Shown piece after piece: positions 19,036-27,789 of a stretch of DNA of 64,000 nt. Under the pieces are notes generated by a model that made no database searches, was not told where the DNA came from, and saw only the letters and a program-made list of their open reading frames with translations. The number at the start of each line of letters is the position of its first letter. Within the stretch, counting starts at the first letter, position 1. Origin of the DNA: Sphingorhabdus lacus. GTDB taxonomy: Bacteria; Pseudomonadota; Alphaproteobacteria; Sphingomonadales; Sphingomonadaceae. The position numbers were made by a program, and so were the translations under genes. The stretch spans positions 744,001 to 808,000 of the forward strand of contig NZ_CP035733.1 in NCBI RefSeq assembly GCF_009768975.1, read 5' to 3'.

Positions 19036-19821
19036 TTACGCCTTTCTGGCTGCGACAATTGCGTGTTTCAGGGATGCCACATAATCCTGCAGCGCACCAG
19101 CGGCATTGCTGCCGTGCTGGGCGACCAGTTCCACAAGAGCAGACCCGACCACGACGCCATCTGCGACCCGGGCAATGTTGGCCGCCTGCTCCGGCGTGCG
19201 AACGCCGAAGCCGACGGCGACGGGCAGGTCGGTATAGGCTTTCAAGCGGGCAACCGCCTCATCAATGCTGGTTTGGGCAGCCTGCTGCAAGCCTGTGATC
19301 CCGGCGACGCTCACATAATAGAGAAAGCCGGAGGCGCCATCCAGCACCGCCGGCAAGCGCGCCTTGTCGGTGGTCGGGGTGGCAAGACGGATCAGGTCGA
19401 TCCCTGCCGAGCGCAGTAATGGGCCGAGTTCGGCGTCTTCCTCTGGCGGGATGTCGACACAGATGACGCCATCGACGCCTGCTTTGTTGCACTCCGACGC
19501 AAACCATTCTCCGCCCCGGATCGTCATCGGGTTGGCATAGCCCATTAGGACCAGTGGCGTGTCGGGATGGCGCGTGCGGAATGCGGCGGCGATTGCGAAA
19601 ATATCAGCAGTGGTGGTGCCAGCGCCAAGGCTGCGGATATTCGCCTCCTGTATTGCCGGCCCGTCAGCCATCGGGTCGGTAAACGGCATTCCCAGCTCGA
19701 TCACATCCGCACCGCCAGCGACAAGCGCATCAAGGTTGGCCGCCGTGTCTCCATCGCCTGCGGTGATGAAGGTTACAAGAGCGGCGTGTGGTTTTGAAAA
19801 TGCAGAGGAAAGGCGGGTCAT
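19036..19821 (-). CDS. trpA: Tryptophan synthase alpha subunit
   Basis: 261 aa from the ATG at 19821, which overlaps the trpB stop by 4 bp (ATGA). TIM barrel with [11 protein letters not shown], the catalytic Glu in [16 protein letters not shown] together with the catalytic Asp of DPMADG, and [10 protein letters not shown]. It cleaves indole-3-glycerol phosphate to indole, which is channelled to TrpB. The upstream in-frame start at 19878 would lie within trpB and is rejected. Confidence 0.97.
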   Translation of the reverse strand: MTRLSSAFSKPHAALVTFITAGDGDTAANLDALVAGGADVIELGMPFTDPMADGPAIQEANIRSLGAGTTTADIFAIAAAFRTRHPDTPLVLMGYANPMTIRGGEWFASECNKAGVDGVICVDIPPEEDAELGPLLRSAGIDLIRLATPTTDKARLPAVLDGASGFLYYVSVAGITGLQQAAQTSIDEAVARLKAYTDLPVAVGFGVRTPEQAANIARVADGVVVGSALVELVAQHGSNAAGALQDYVASLKHAIVAARKA

Positions 19822-21059
19822 ATCGCCGTCCCCAAAGCCTCGGCTACGGTGAAGATATCTTTGTCCCCGCGGCCGCACAGATTCGCCAATATGATCTGGT
19901 CACGATCCATTTTCTTGGCCTCACGCTCGACCGCCGCGATGGCGTGGGCTGGTTCGAGGGCTGGAATGATGCCTTCGGTCCGGCAGAGCAATTGGAAGGC
20001 ATTCAGCGCCTCGACATCGGTTACGCTGTCGTAGCGCACACGACCGATTTCCTTCAGCCAGCTATGCTCCGGCCCGATGCCAGGATAATCAAGCCCCGCC
20101 GAAATAGAGTGCGCTTCGGCAATCTGGCCGTCTTCGTCCTGGAGCAAATAGGTCTTGTTACCATGCAAGATACCGGGGCGACCGCCCGCGAGGCTCGCAG
20201 CATGCTCTTTTTCCAGACCATGTCCGGCGGCTTCGATGCCAAGCATCGCGACATCCTTGTCGTCAAGAAACGGATGAAACAGGCCAATGGCGTTGGAACC
20301 ACCCCCGATGGCGGCGACCAGCATGTCGGGCAAACGACCCGTACGGCTCAACATCTGGGCGCGGGCTTCTTTGCCGATTACGCTCTGAAAATCACGGACC
20401 AGTTCGGGATAGGGATGCGGACCAGCCGCGGTGCCGATGATGTAGAAGGTATCATGCACATTGGCGACCCAGTCGCGCAACGCTTCGTTCATCGCATCTT
20501 TTAGCGTATTTGCACCCGACGTCACAGGAATGACCTCGGCTCCCAAAAGCCTCATGCGGAACACATTGGGCTGCTGCCGCTCGACATCCTTGGCGCCCAT
20601 ATAGATGAAGCAAGGCAGGCCAAAGCGCGCGCATACGGTGGCAGTTGCAACGCCATGCTGTCCCGCACCGGTTTCGGCGATGATCCGCGTCTTGCCCATC
20701 CGCATGGCGAGCAAAATCTGGCCGATGCAGTTATTGATTTTGTGCGCGCCAGTATGGTTCAACTCGTCACGCTTGAACCAGATTTGCGCGCCTTTGCCCT
20801 CGGGCGCCGTCTTGCGCACCTCTTCGGTCAGCCGCTCGGCATAATAAAGCGGTGACGGGCGTCCGACATAATGTTCCAGTAAATCGTCAAACTGCGCCTG
20901 AAATGCCGGGTCGGTTTTTGCAAGCCGGTAATGCCGTTCGAGATCGAGCACGAGCGGCATCAGTGTTTCGGCCACATATCGTCCGCCAAACTGGCCAAAA
21001 TGGCCATTTTCGTCGGGTTGGTTGCGGAAAGAGTTCGGGGTGGGTTCAGCTATGGTCAT
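19818..21059 (-). CDS. trpB: Tryptophan synthase beta subunit
   Basis: 413 aa from the ATG at 21059. PLP lysine motif [13 protein letters not shown], phosphate loop GGGSNAIG, and [12 protein letters not shown]. It condenses indole and serine to tryptophan. The chosen start overlaps the end of trpF by 14 bp (21046-21059), which suggests translational coupling; no strong separate ribosome site is seen. Confidence 0.97.
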   Translation of the reverse strand: MTIAEPTPNSFRNQPDENGHFGQFGGRYVAETLMPLVLDLERHYRLAKTDPAFQAQFDDLLEHYVGRPSPLYYAERLTEEVRKTAPEGKGAQIWFKRDELNHTGAHKINNCIGQILLAMRMGKTRIIAETGAGQHGVATATVCARFGLPCFIYMGAKDVERQQPNVFRMRLLGAEVIPVTSGANTLKDAMNEALRDWVANVHDTFYIIGTAAGPHPYPELVRDFQSVIGKEARAQMLSRTGRLPDMLVAAIGGGSNAIGLFHPFLDDKDVAMLGIEAAGHGLEKEHAASLAGGRPGILHGNKTYLLQDEDGQIAEAHSISAGLDYPGIGPEHSWLKEIGRVRYDSVTDVEALNAFQLLCRTEGIIPALEPAHAIAAVEREAKKMDRDQIILANLCGRGDKDIFTVAEALGTAI

Positions 21060-21687
21060 GGTCGCGCACCGCTTTGCAGAACTGGGCAATCTTGTCCATA
21101 TCCTTGATGCCGGGCGCTGATTCCACGCCTGACGATGTATCCACCATCGGCGCCCGTGTCTGGCGCAGCGCTTCGGCAACATTTGCCGGAGTCAATCCGC
21201 CCGCCAAACCCCAAGCCAATTCATGGCGATGCTCGGCAAGTAGCGACCAGTCAAACCGCATTCCGGTGCCGCCGGGAAGGGCTTGTGCCGGGGCATCAAA
21301 CAACAATAGATCCGCCGCGCCGACAAAACGCGCGCTATTTTTCAACGTCTCTGCGTCTTTCACGCCAAGTGCCTTCCAAATTTCGACCGAAGTCGCACCC
21401 TTCAAAACTCGAAGCCATTCGGGTGTCTCTGTGCCATGGAATTGCACGACATCGGGCTTTACAATTTCAAGAGCCTTCGCCGTGTAACCGGGTTCCGCGT
21501 TGACGAGAAGCAAGACAACCTTCACTTGTTCCGGCGTCCGCATACGTAAGGCGGCGGCCTGCTCAAGCGGTACGTAGCGCGGGCTTTTCTCATAGAGATT
21601 GAGCCCGATATGGGTCGCACCGGCACGTGAGGCGGCATCGACACCGGCCTCATCCTTGAGGCCGCATATTTTGATTTGGGTTGGCAT
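21046..21687 (-). CDS. trpF: Phosphoribosylanthranilate isomerase
   Basis: 213 aa from the ATG at 21687 ([15 protein letters not shown]), the family's conserved N-terminus with the catalytic Cys. A start 12 codons upstream (21723) cannot be excluded. The catalytic Asp is in LLLFDAPAQ; the phosphate loop is [10 protein letters not shown] with SSGVES. TIM-barrel enzyme of the tryptophan pathway. First gene of the trpF-trpB-trpA overlap chain; no leader peptide or attenuator is visible upstream. Confidence 0.95.
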   Translation of the reverse strand: MPTQIKICGLKDEAGVDAASRAGATHIGLNLYEKSPRYVPLEQAAALRMRTPEQVKVVLLLVNAEPGYTAKALEIVKPDVVQFHGTETPEWLRVLKGATSVEIWKALGVKDAETLKNSARFVGAADLLLFDAPAQALPGGTGMRFDWSLLAEHRHELAWGLAGGLTPANVAEALRQTRAPMVDTSSGVESAPGIKDMDKIAQFCKAVRDHDHS

Positions 21688-21746
21688 GTGCGCGCGGTTA
21701 GCCGAACCGGTGGCGTTCGTCATCCGGAAGTTCACGATCCGGCGTC

Positions 21747-22112
21747 TTAATCGGGATTTTGCACAAGTCGCAACAACGACCCGTCTAGGTCAACCAGATA
21801 GCCGACAACCAATCCGCTATGCTCCAGCTTTGGCGGATGTATTCTCGGCCAACCAGTTGTTTTTTCGGGAATACCGGCTTCTAGGCACATTCTATGAAAC
21901 ATATGGACATTGTCCAGTCGCAAGCAGCAACTGAACGAACTTTGTGAGGCGTCCAGATCGGGATAGCGGAAAAACTCAAGACAGACGCCGCCGCGCTCAA
22001 GAATCAACCAATTGCTGTCGTGCCAACTCGTTTCAAAGCCCAGTCGTCGGTAAAAATCGATCGTGTTCGCGTATTCACGGGACGGCAAATTAGGCGTTGC
22101 ATAGTCAGTCAC
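21747..22112 (-). CDS. VOC-superfamily protein, bleomycin-resistance-like
   Basis: 121 aa. One pair of beta-alpha-beta-beta-beta modules: PSREYANTIDFYRRLGFE, NWLILERGGVCLEFF, and SGLVVGYLVDLDGSLLRLVQ. The pattern fits the bleomycin-binding protein group (metal-free antibiotic sequestration) better than metal-dependent glyoxalases. It sits between pyrF and trpF, a spot where no gene is usual, so it is probably a later insertion into the operon. Confidence 0.8.
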   Translation of the reverse strand: MTDYATPNLPSREYANTIDFYRRLGFETSWHDSNWLILERGGVCLEFFRYPDLDASQSSFSCCLRLDNVHMFHRMCLEAGIPEKTTGWPRIHPPKLEHSGLVVGYLVDLDGSLLRLVQNPD

Positions 22113-22177
22113 AGGAATGCCCTAATGGTTTTTAGCGAGTAAATAACTATTTTGACCCTGGCTTGCATCTGTCTTGT

Positions 22178-22696
22178 CTATCGCTTTAAGGGACGGGAGG
22201 AAATCACCTTTTCCACCAGCACAATGTTATTCGATGTGCCTAAGTGCCCGAAGCCATAGGGTCCGGGAAATAAGTTTCTACGTCCTTTGAATTTGACCCA
22301 TATAAACGTCGCAGAGCTTGGCCCATATTGTGTTCGAAAGTTTGTAATTGGTGCGTTGGGCGGAAAAGCTGCGTTAGAAAACCTCATTTGTATCCACGTG
22401 TCGAAGTAAACTTCATCGTTGTAATAGTCTTGTATTTCGGTCTCATTTTCAAAAAATTGAGAACCTTCCATTTCCGACAACCATACACCTTCGTAAACGG
22501 TTGATGGCCCTAGAAATGTTGGCAATCCTTCAACAATATAGATACCCGGGATGGAGCTTTCGGTGGCTTGCTCAGAAATATCCGCACCCGTATCATGCCG
22601 TTGGCAACTGATAAAAAATGCCATCAAGCTGCCACAGATAATTGCTCGACCCAAAAGATGGCTACAACGTCCCGACAATAGCCCGCGCTGCTTCAT
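22178..22696 (-). CDS. Hypothetical secreted or lipoprotein
   Basis: 172 aa, family not recognised. The N-terminus has basic residues followed by a hydrophobic stretch (LLGRAIICGSLMAFFISC), with a Cys that could be a weak lipobox. The remainder is acidic and aromatic-rich (FFENETEIQDYYNDEVYF) and ends with KVISSRPLKR. The start ATG at 22696 lies inside the 3' end of pyrF (35-bp overlap) with GGCGGA upstream; an internal ATG at 22624 is an alternative. No function can be assigned. Confidence 0.6.
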   Translation of the reverse strand: MKQRGLLSGRCSHLLGRAIICGSLMAFFISCQRHDTGADISEQATESSIPGIYIVEGLPTFLGPSTVYEGVWLSEMEGSQFFENETEIQDYYNDEVYFDTWIQMRFSNAAFPPNAPITNFRTQYGPSSATFIWVKFKGRRNLFPGPYGFGHLGTSNNIVLVEKVISSRPLKR

Positions 22697-23336
22697 CCGG
22701 ATTTTCCGCCTTGGTAATCGGACGCCCGACTACAAGAACGCTAGCACCATCGTCGCGTGCTTGTCGTGGCGTCACGGTGCGTTTCTGATCGCCGCTATGG
22801 CCGCCTTCGGGGCGTAGTCCGGGAACGACGAAAAAGCCGTCTTTCCAGAGCTTTTTGACGGCTTTCACTTCATGACCCGAACACACAATACCGTCCAGAC
22901 CGGCCTCTTGAGCGAGCGCCGCGAGGCGCGCTACCTGGGCGTCCGGGCTATCGGGCACGCCGACGCGGCTCAGGTCATGGTCGTCGAGACTGGTCAAAAC
23001 AGTTACTGCGACAACTTTGGTATGGGCGCCTGCCGCAGCCTTGGCGTCTTCCATCATCGCGCGGCCACCTGCTGCATGAATCGTCACGATGGCGGGCTCG
23101 AGCGTATTGATCGCCTGCATCGCCTTTGCGACGGTGTTGGGAATGTCATGCAATTTCAGGTCGAGAAAGATCGGCAATCCCAGTTTCTGCACTTCATGCA
23201 CACCATGATGGCCGTTGGCGCAGAAGAATTCGAGGCCCAGTTTTACACCGCCGACATGATGCTTGATCCGCTTGGTCAATTCCAGCGCATCTTCAAGATA
23301 GGGCGTGTCGATGGCGACGTAGAGAGGGTTGGTCAT
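22662..23336 (-). CDS. pyrF: Orotidine 5'-phosphate decarboxylase
   Basis: 224 aa from the ATG at 23336, which overlaps the lapA stop by 4 bp (ATGA); the longer upstream frame runs through lapA and is rejected. Active-site motif FLDLKLHDIPNTVAKA (Lys/Asp tetrad), GVKLGLEFF and the phosphate-binding VVGRPITKAENP. It makes UMP from OMP in pyrimidine synthesis. Confidence 0.96.
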   Translation of the reverse strand: MTNPLYVAIDTPYLEDALELTKRIKHHVGGVKLGLEFFCANGHHGVHEVQKLGLPIFLDLKLHDIPNTVAKAMQAINTLEPAIVTIHAAGGRAMMEDAKAAAGAHTKVVAVTVLTSLDDHDLSRVGVPDSPDAQVARLAALAQEAGLDGIVCSGHEVKAVKKLWKDGFFVVPGLRPEGGHSGDQKRTVTPRQARDDGASVLVVGRPITKAENPDEAARAIVGTL

Positions 23337-23638
23337 GCCGCATCCCCTGAAACATAGCTTGGCCGCGGTGTGACAGGTGGAGGCGGTGGGAATGCGGTAG
23401 TGCGTTGGTTCCCTTCCAGCGTCAAAATGCGCCGTTTCATCCGCCACAAAACTGTGCGGTGAATGAAATAAAGCGGGAAAAAGCCCAGCATGAACGCTGC
23501 AATGACGAGAGCCGGTAACTTTGTGTCCAACCGCAAACCGCCCCAAAGGCTGATCGAAACGGGCACCCAATTATTCGTTGCAAACACAATCAGGCCGACA
23601 ATCACGGTCACCCAGATCAGTGTTTTCAAAAATCGCAT
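23333..23638 (-). CDS. lapA: LapA-domain membrane protein
   Basis: 101 aa. Two hydrophobic helices (about 5-25 and 42-65) around a short loop, WVPVSISLWGGLRLDTKLP, typical of the LapA/YciS (DUF1049) domain, then a basic coiled tail (RTVLWRMKRRILTLE). In E. coli LapA takes part in controlling LPS assembly with LapB. No LapB-like TPR protein is adjacent here. First gene of the operon containing pyrF. Confidence 0.85.
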   Translation of the reverse strand: MRFLKTLIWVTVIVGLIVFATNNWVPVSISLWGGLRLDTKLPALVIAAFMLGFFPLYFIHRTVLWRMKRRILTLEGNQRTTAFPPPPPVTPRPSYVSGDAA

Positions 23639-23944
23639 GCTTGGTCAGCTCCTTTTGACTTACCTTATGGGATGTTTGCGACCTTGGGTAGGGGTAAGAA
23701 CTGATTATTGCTCCAACCCGATCAAAATATCTAACCCGTCACCCTGAACTTGTTTCAGGGTCTATTTAACAGCCCACCCCTTGCTTGTCTTGGCAAGCCA
23801 AACGATGCCGCCTCGATTATCATTACGGCTACGCTACCTTTCACATTATGGGTAACTTTGCCCGATGGACCCTGAAACAAGTTCAGGGTGACGTGGGTGG
23901 TTGTGCGAAGTTATTACGTAGCGGCGCAATTACCAATCAATAAC
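23639..23944. other. 306-bp gene-free stretch between purB and lapA
   Basis: This gap holds the second REP-type repeat pair (23738-23892) and the probable promoter of the lapA-pyrF operon just upstream of 23638. No open reading frame with a ribosome site is seen. Confidence 0.7.
23738..23892. repeat. REP-type inverted repeat pair, copy 2
   Basis: A 25-bp arm at 23738-23762 is perfectly inverted at 23868-23892, with 105 bp between. The arm is identical to the 18078 copy over the shared 21 bp. The core CCCTGAAC-ttg-TTTCAGGG is itself hairpin-forming. The spacer (23763-23867) differs from that of copy 1. Confidence 0.85.
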
Positions 23945-25255
23945 TTATCCAAACACCCGATCAAAAATGGTATCCACATGTTTGAAATGATAATCGAGGT
24001 TGAACCGGTCTTCGATCTCGGTAGCACTCATTTTTTCTGCGACGTCAGGGTCTGATTTCAGCAGTTCCAGAAGTGACAGCGCACCATCTGACTCCCATAC
24101 TTTCATCGCGTTGCGCTGTACGATTGCATAGCTATCTTCGCGACTGATCCCGGCCTGTGTGAGAGCAAGCAGAACGCGCTGTGAATGAACAAGGCCGCCC
24201 ATGCGGTCTAGATTCTTTTGCATGCGGGCGGGATAAACCAGCAGTTTCTCGACAACACCGGTCAAACGGCCCAGTGCGAAATCGAGCGTGATCGTCGCGT
24301 CGGGGCCGATATAACGCTCCACCGAGGAGTGCGAGATATCCCGCTCATGCCACAGCGCGACATTTTCCATCGCCGGGGTCACCGCGCTACGGACCATACG
24401 GGCAAGTCCCGTCAGATTTTCGGTCAGGATCGGGTTGCGTTTGTGCGGCATGGCCGAACTGCCTTTTTGACCTGGCGAGAAATATTCCTCCGCCTCCAAC
24501 ACTTCGGTGCGTTGCAGATGACGAATCTCTATGGCGAGCCGTTCTATGGACGATGCAATAACGCCCAGAATTGCAAAAAACATGGCATGCCGGTCACGTG
24601 GGATAACCTGTGTTGAAACGGGCTCAACCGATAGCCCTAGCTTCGTGGCCACATGCGCCTCGACCTTGGGGTCGATATTGGCAAATGTGCCGACGGCGCC
24701 TGATATCGCGCAGGTCGCAATCTCGGCTCTGGCGGCGACCAGACGTTCGCGTCCACGCGCAAATTCGGCATATGCCTGCGCCAGTTTCAATCCGAAGGTC
24801 ACGGGTTCTGCGTGAATGCCATGGCTACGGCCGATCGTGGGCGTAAATTTATGCTCCATCGCCCGCGCTTTCAGGGCCTCTAGCAGCGCATCCATATCGG
24901 TCAGCAGAAGGTCGGTTGCCTGCGTCAACTGCACAGCGAGGCAGGTATCCAGCACGTCGGATGATGTCATGCCCTGATGCATGAAGCGTGCTTCATCGCC
25001 AACCTGTTCGGCAACCCATGTCAGGAACGCGATAACGTCATGCTTGGTGACCGCTTCGATGGCGTCGATTGCCGCTACATCGATAGCAGGGTTTGTCGCC
25101 CACCAGGCCCAGAGGGCTTCGGCAGCTGATTTGGGCACGACGCCCAGTTCCGCAAGTGCGTCCGTTGCATGCGCCTCGATTTCAAACCAGATGCGGAACC
25201 GGTTCTCCGGCTCCCAGATTTTGGTCATGGCGGGGCGGGAATAACGAGGGATCAT
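23945..25255 (-). CDS. purB: Adenylosuccinate lyase
   Basis: 436 aa. N-terminus MIPRYSRPAMTKIW, catalytic-site HQGMTSSDVLDT, GRSHGIHAEP and the fumarase/aspartase signature SSAMPHKRNPILTENL. Acts twice in purine synthesis (SAICAR to AICAR; adenylosuccinate to AMP). It is divergent from parC, with 126 bp between starts. Confidence 0.97.
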   Translation of the reverse strand: MIPRYSRPAMTKIWEPENRFRIWFEIEAHATDALAELGVVPKSAAEALWAWWATNPAIDVAAIDAIEAVTKHDVIAFLTWVAEQVGDEARFMHQGMTSSDVLDTCLAVQLTQATDLLLTDMDALLEALKARAMEHKFTPTIGRSHGIHAEPVTFGLKLAQAYAEFARGRERLVAARAEIATCAISGAVGTFANIDPKVEAHVATKLGLSVEPVSTQVIPRDRHAMFFAILGVIASSIERLAIEIRHLQRTEVLEAEEYFSPGQKGSSAMPHKRNPILTENLTGLARMVRSAVTPAMENVALWHERDISHSSVERYIGPDATITLDFALGRLTGVVEKLLVYPARMQKNLDRMGGLVHSQRVLLALTQAGISREDSYAIVQRNAMKVWESDGALSLLELLKSDPDVAEKMSATEIEDRFNLDYHFKHVDTIFDRVFG

Positions 25256-25381
25256 GGGCGCAGCTTTCAGCAGAATGTCAGAGTCGCGGCCCCGTTAGCA
25301 GAGCGGGCGTTTGATAACAAATCTGTGGATTGCTGAATTCGCTACTTTGCGCGTCGCGCAACCGCCGCTATCGGGGCTGCA

Positions 25382-27706
25382 ATGTCCGATACAGTTGATA
25401 CATTGCCCGAAGACCCGTTTGACGCCATCGTTGATGCGCCCTTTGATGCGGCTTTGTCCGAACGTTATCTGATTTACGCGATGTCGACGATCACCGCGCG
25501 GTCCTTGCCGGATTTGCGCGATGGCTTGAAACCGGTACACCGGCGGCTGTTGTGGGCGATGCGGTTGCTTAAGCTTGATCCGTCGCAGGGGTACAAAAAA
25601 TGCGCCCGTGTTGTGGGCGATGTCATCGGTAAATATCATCCCCATGGTGACCAGTCGGTATACGATGCGATGGTGCGCCTCGCGCAGACATTTTCGCTCC
25701 GCTATCCGCTTGTCGACGGGCAAGGGAATTTCGGGAATATCGACGGCGATAATGCGGCGGCATACCGCTACACCGAGGCTCGTCTGACCAAGACGGCTAT
25801 CGAGTTGATGAATGGTCTGGACGAAAATGCCGCTGATTTCCGTCCAACTTATAATGGCGAAGATGAAGAGCCCGAGGTTATGCCTGGGCTTTTCCCCAAT
25901 TTGCTGGCAAATGGGGCAAGCGGCATTGCCGTGGGTATGGCGACCAGCATCCCTTCGCACAATGTCGCAGAAATAATTGATGCTGCGACGCTGTTGATTG
26001 ACGAGCCTTCTGCATCGCATGAACAGATAATGGGAATTGTTCAGGGTCCCGATTTTGCAACGGGTGGCCTGTTGGTCGACAGCAAAGACGTAATCAGCGC
26101 CGCCTATGCCAGCGGTCGTGGCGCGATGCGGGTCCGCGCACGCTTTTCGACCGGGCGTGACGAGGCAGGCAACTGGGAACAAACCGGCGTTGAAAAGCAG
26201 TCGGGCGGGACATGGCAACTTGTGGTCTCGGAAATTCCCTATCAGGTGCAAAAGGGCAAGTTGATCGAGCAAATCGCCCAACTGATCGCCGATAAAAAAC
26301 TGCCAATATTAGAAGACATTCGCGACGAGAGTGACGAACTCATCCGCATCGTGTTGGTGCCTAAAAGCCGTAATGTTGACCCCGATGACCTGAAAAACGC
26401 TCTATTCCGCCTGACGGATTTGGAAACCCGTTTTTCGCTCAATCTGAACGTGCTGGATGCAGAGCGCACTCCGCGAGTCATGGGCATCGGTGAGGTGCTG
26501 CGGCACTGGCTCCACCATCAACTGGAAGTTTTGGTGCGCCGTTCGCAGCATAGGCTCGATAAGATTGATGGCCGTCTGGAATTGCTCGAAGGCTATATCA
26601 TCGCCTTTCTCAATCTGGACCGGATTATCGAAATCATCCGGACTGAGGATGAGCCGAAACCAGTAATGATGGACGAATTCCAGCTAAACGACCGGCAGGC
26701 AGAGGCGATCTTGAATATGCGTCTGCGGTCGCTGCGTCGGCTTGAGGAAATGGAACTCCGCCGCGAATTGGAAGAGTTGCGGGCGGAACGGGAAGATCTG
26801 GTCAAGCTGATCGAAAGCCCTGCGCGGCAAAAGACGCGGCTGAAGAAGGATTTGGCGGCGTTGCGTAAAAGCTACGCCGAGGATACGGAACTGGGTCGGC
26901 GTCGTACGTCGCTGGAAGAAGCCGGGCAGGCGCGGGAAATTTCACTGGAAGCCTTTGTCGAGCGCGAGCCGGTAACGGTCATCATGTCGAAACGGGGCTG
27001 GATAAAGGCCATGAAAGGTCATGCGGACCTGTCTGCAAAGGCAGATTACAAATTCAAGGAAGGCGATAGCCTAGCCTTCGCATTCCACACCCAGACGACG
27101 GACAAAATCCTGATTGCGACGGCAAATGGCCGTTTCTACACATTGGGCGCGGACAAATTGCCGGGTGCGCGCGGCTTTGGTGAGCCAGTGGGATCGATGG
27201 TAGATATTGAAGCCGGCAATGACATTGTTTCTGTCTTTCCTGCAACGGCCAATGGACGGATGTTGCTGGCGGCCTCGACGGGCAAGGGCTTCATTGCCAA
27301 GATGGCGGATGTGATCGCCGAAACCCGCAAGGGGCGTGGCGTCGTGACATTGAAACCCGGTGCGCGGTTAAAGGTTGTGCGTCCGGCACCGACAGAAACC
27401 ACAGATGAAGCCTTGTTGAAGGACCAGTATCTTGCGGTCGTTGGTGATAATCGCAAACTGGTCGTCTTCCCGCTGAGCGAGGTGCCGGAAATGTCCAAGG
27501 GGCAGGGCGTAACACTACAGCGCTATAAGGATGGCGGACTTGCAGATACCATGTGCTTCCTTTTGAGCGAAGGATTGAGCTGGGCAATGGGTGGCGACAG
27601 CGGTCGGACACGAACCGAAAATGACATGTCGCTCTGGCGCGTGGCGCGCGGGGCCGCGGGAAGGCTGCCACCTCAAGGATTTCCGCGAAATAACCGGTTT
27701 GACTAA
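25382..27706 (+). CDS. parC: DNA topoisomerase IV subunit A
   Basis: 774 aa. N-terminal breakage-reunion domain with [33 protein letters not shown], and the catalytic Tyr in [14 protein letters not shown]-terminal beta-propeller with blades but without the GyrA box. It lacks the longer GyrA acidic tail. The residue matching E. coli ParC Ser80 is Gln and that matching Glu84 is Asp. It decatenates replicated chromosomes with ParE. A separate gyrA lies at 35105. Confidence 0.95.
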   Translation: MSDTVDTLPEDPFDAIVDAPFDAALSERYLIYAMSTITARSLPDLRDGLKPVHRRLLWAMRLLKLDPSQGYKKCARVVGDVIGKYHPHGDQSVYDAMVRLAQTFSLRYPLVDGQGNFGNIDGDNAAAYRYTEARLTKTAIELMNGLDENAADFRPTYNGEDEEPEVMPGLFPNLLANGASGIAVGMATSIPSHNVAEIIDAATLLIDEPSASHEQIMGIVQGPDFATGGLLVDSKDVISAAYASGRGAMRVRARFSTGRDEAGNWEQTGVEKQSGGTWQLVVSEIPYQVQKGKLIEQIAQLIADKKLPILEDIRDESDELIRIVLVPKSRNVDPDDLKNALFRLTDLETRFSLNLNVLDAERTPRVMGIGEVLRHWLHHQLEVLVRRSQHRLDKIDGRLELLEGYIIAFLNLDRIIEIIRTEDEPKPVMMDEFQLNDRQAEAILNMRLRSLRRLEEMELRRELEELRAEREDLVKLIESPARQKTRLKKDLAALRKSYAEDTELGRRRTSLEEAGQAREISLEAFVEREPVTVIMSKRGWIKAMKGHADLSAKADYKFKEGDSLAFAFHTQTTDKILIATANGRFYTLGADKLPGARGFGEPVGSMVDIEAGNDIVSVFPATANGRMLLAASTGKGFIAKMADVIAETRKGRGVVTLKPGARLKVVRPAPTETTDEALLKDQYLAVVGDNRKLVVFPLSEVPEMSKGQGVTLQRYKDGGLADTMCFLLSEGLSWAMGGDSGRTRTENDMSLWRVARGAAGRLPPQGFPRNNRFD

Positions 27707-27789
27707 TATCCTGTCGCGCAAAAATTAACCAAATATCCACCACAACTTAGGTGACTATTTTTTACAACTAGGTCTTATGACCTTATAGT

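Noticed and set aside
21046-21735. Tryptophan attenuator before trpF
   Set aside because: No Trp-rich leader peptide or terminator/antiterminator pair is visible.
22662-23570. Extended pyrF reading frame starting at 23570
   Set aside because: The extra 78 residues run through lapA in another frame; the family start matches the ATG at 23336.
25295-26281. 328-codon minus-strand frame
   Set aside because: Antisense shadow of parC, crossing its promoter; composition not protein-like.
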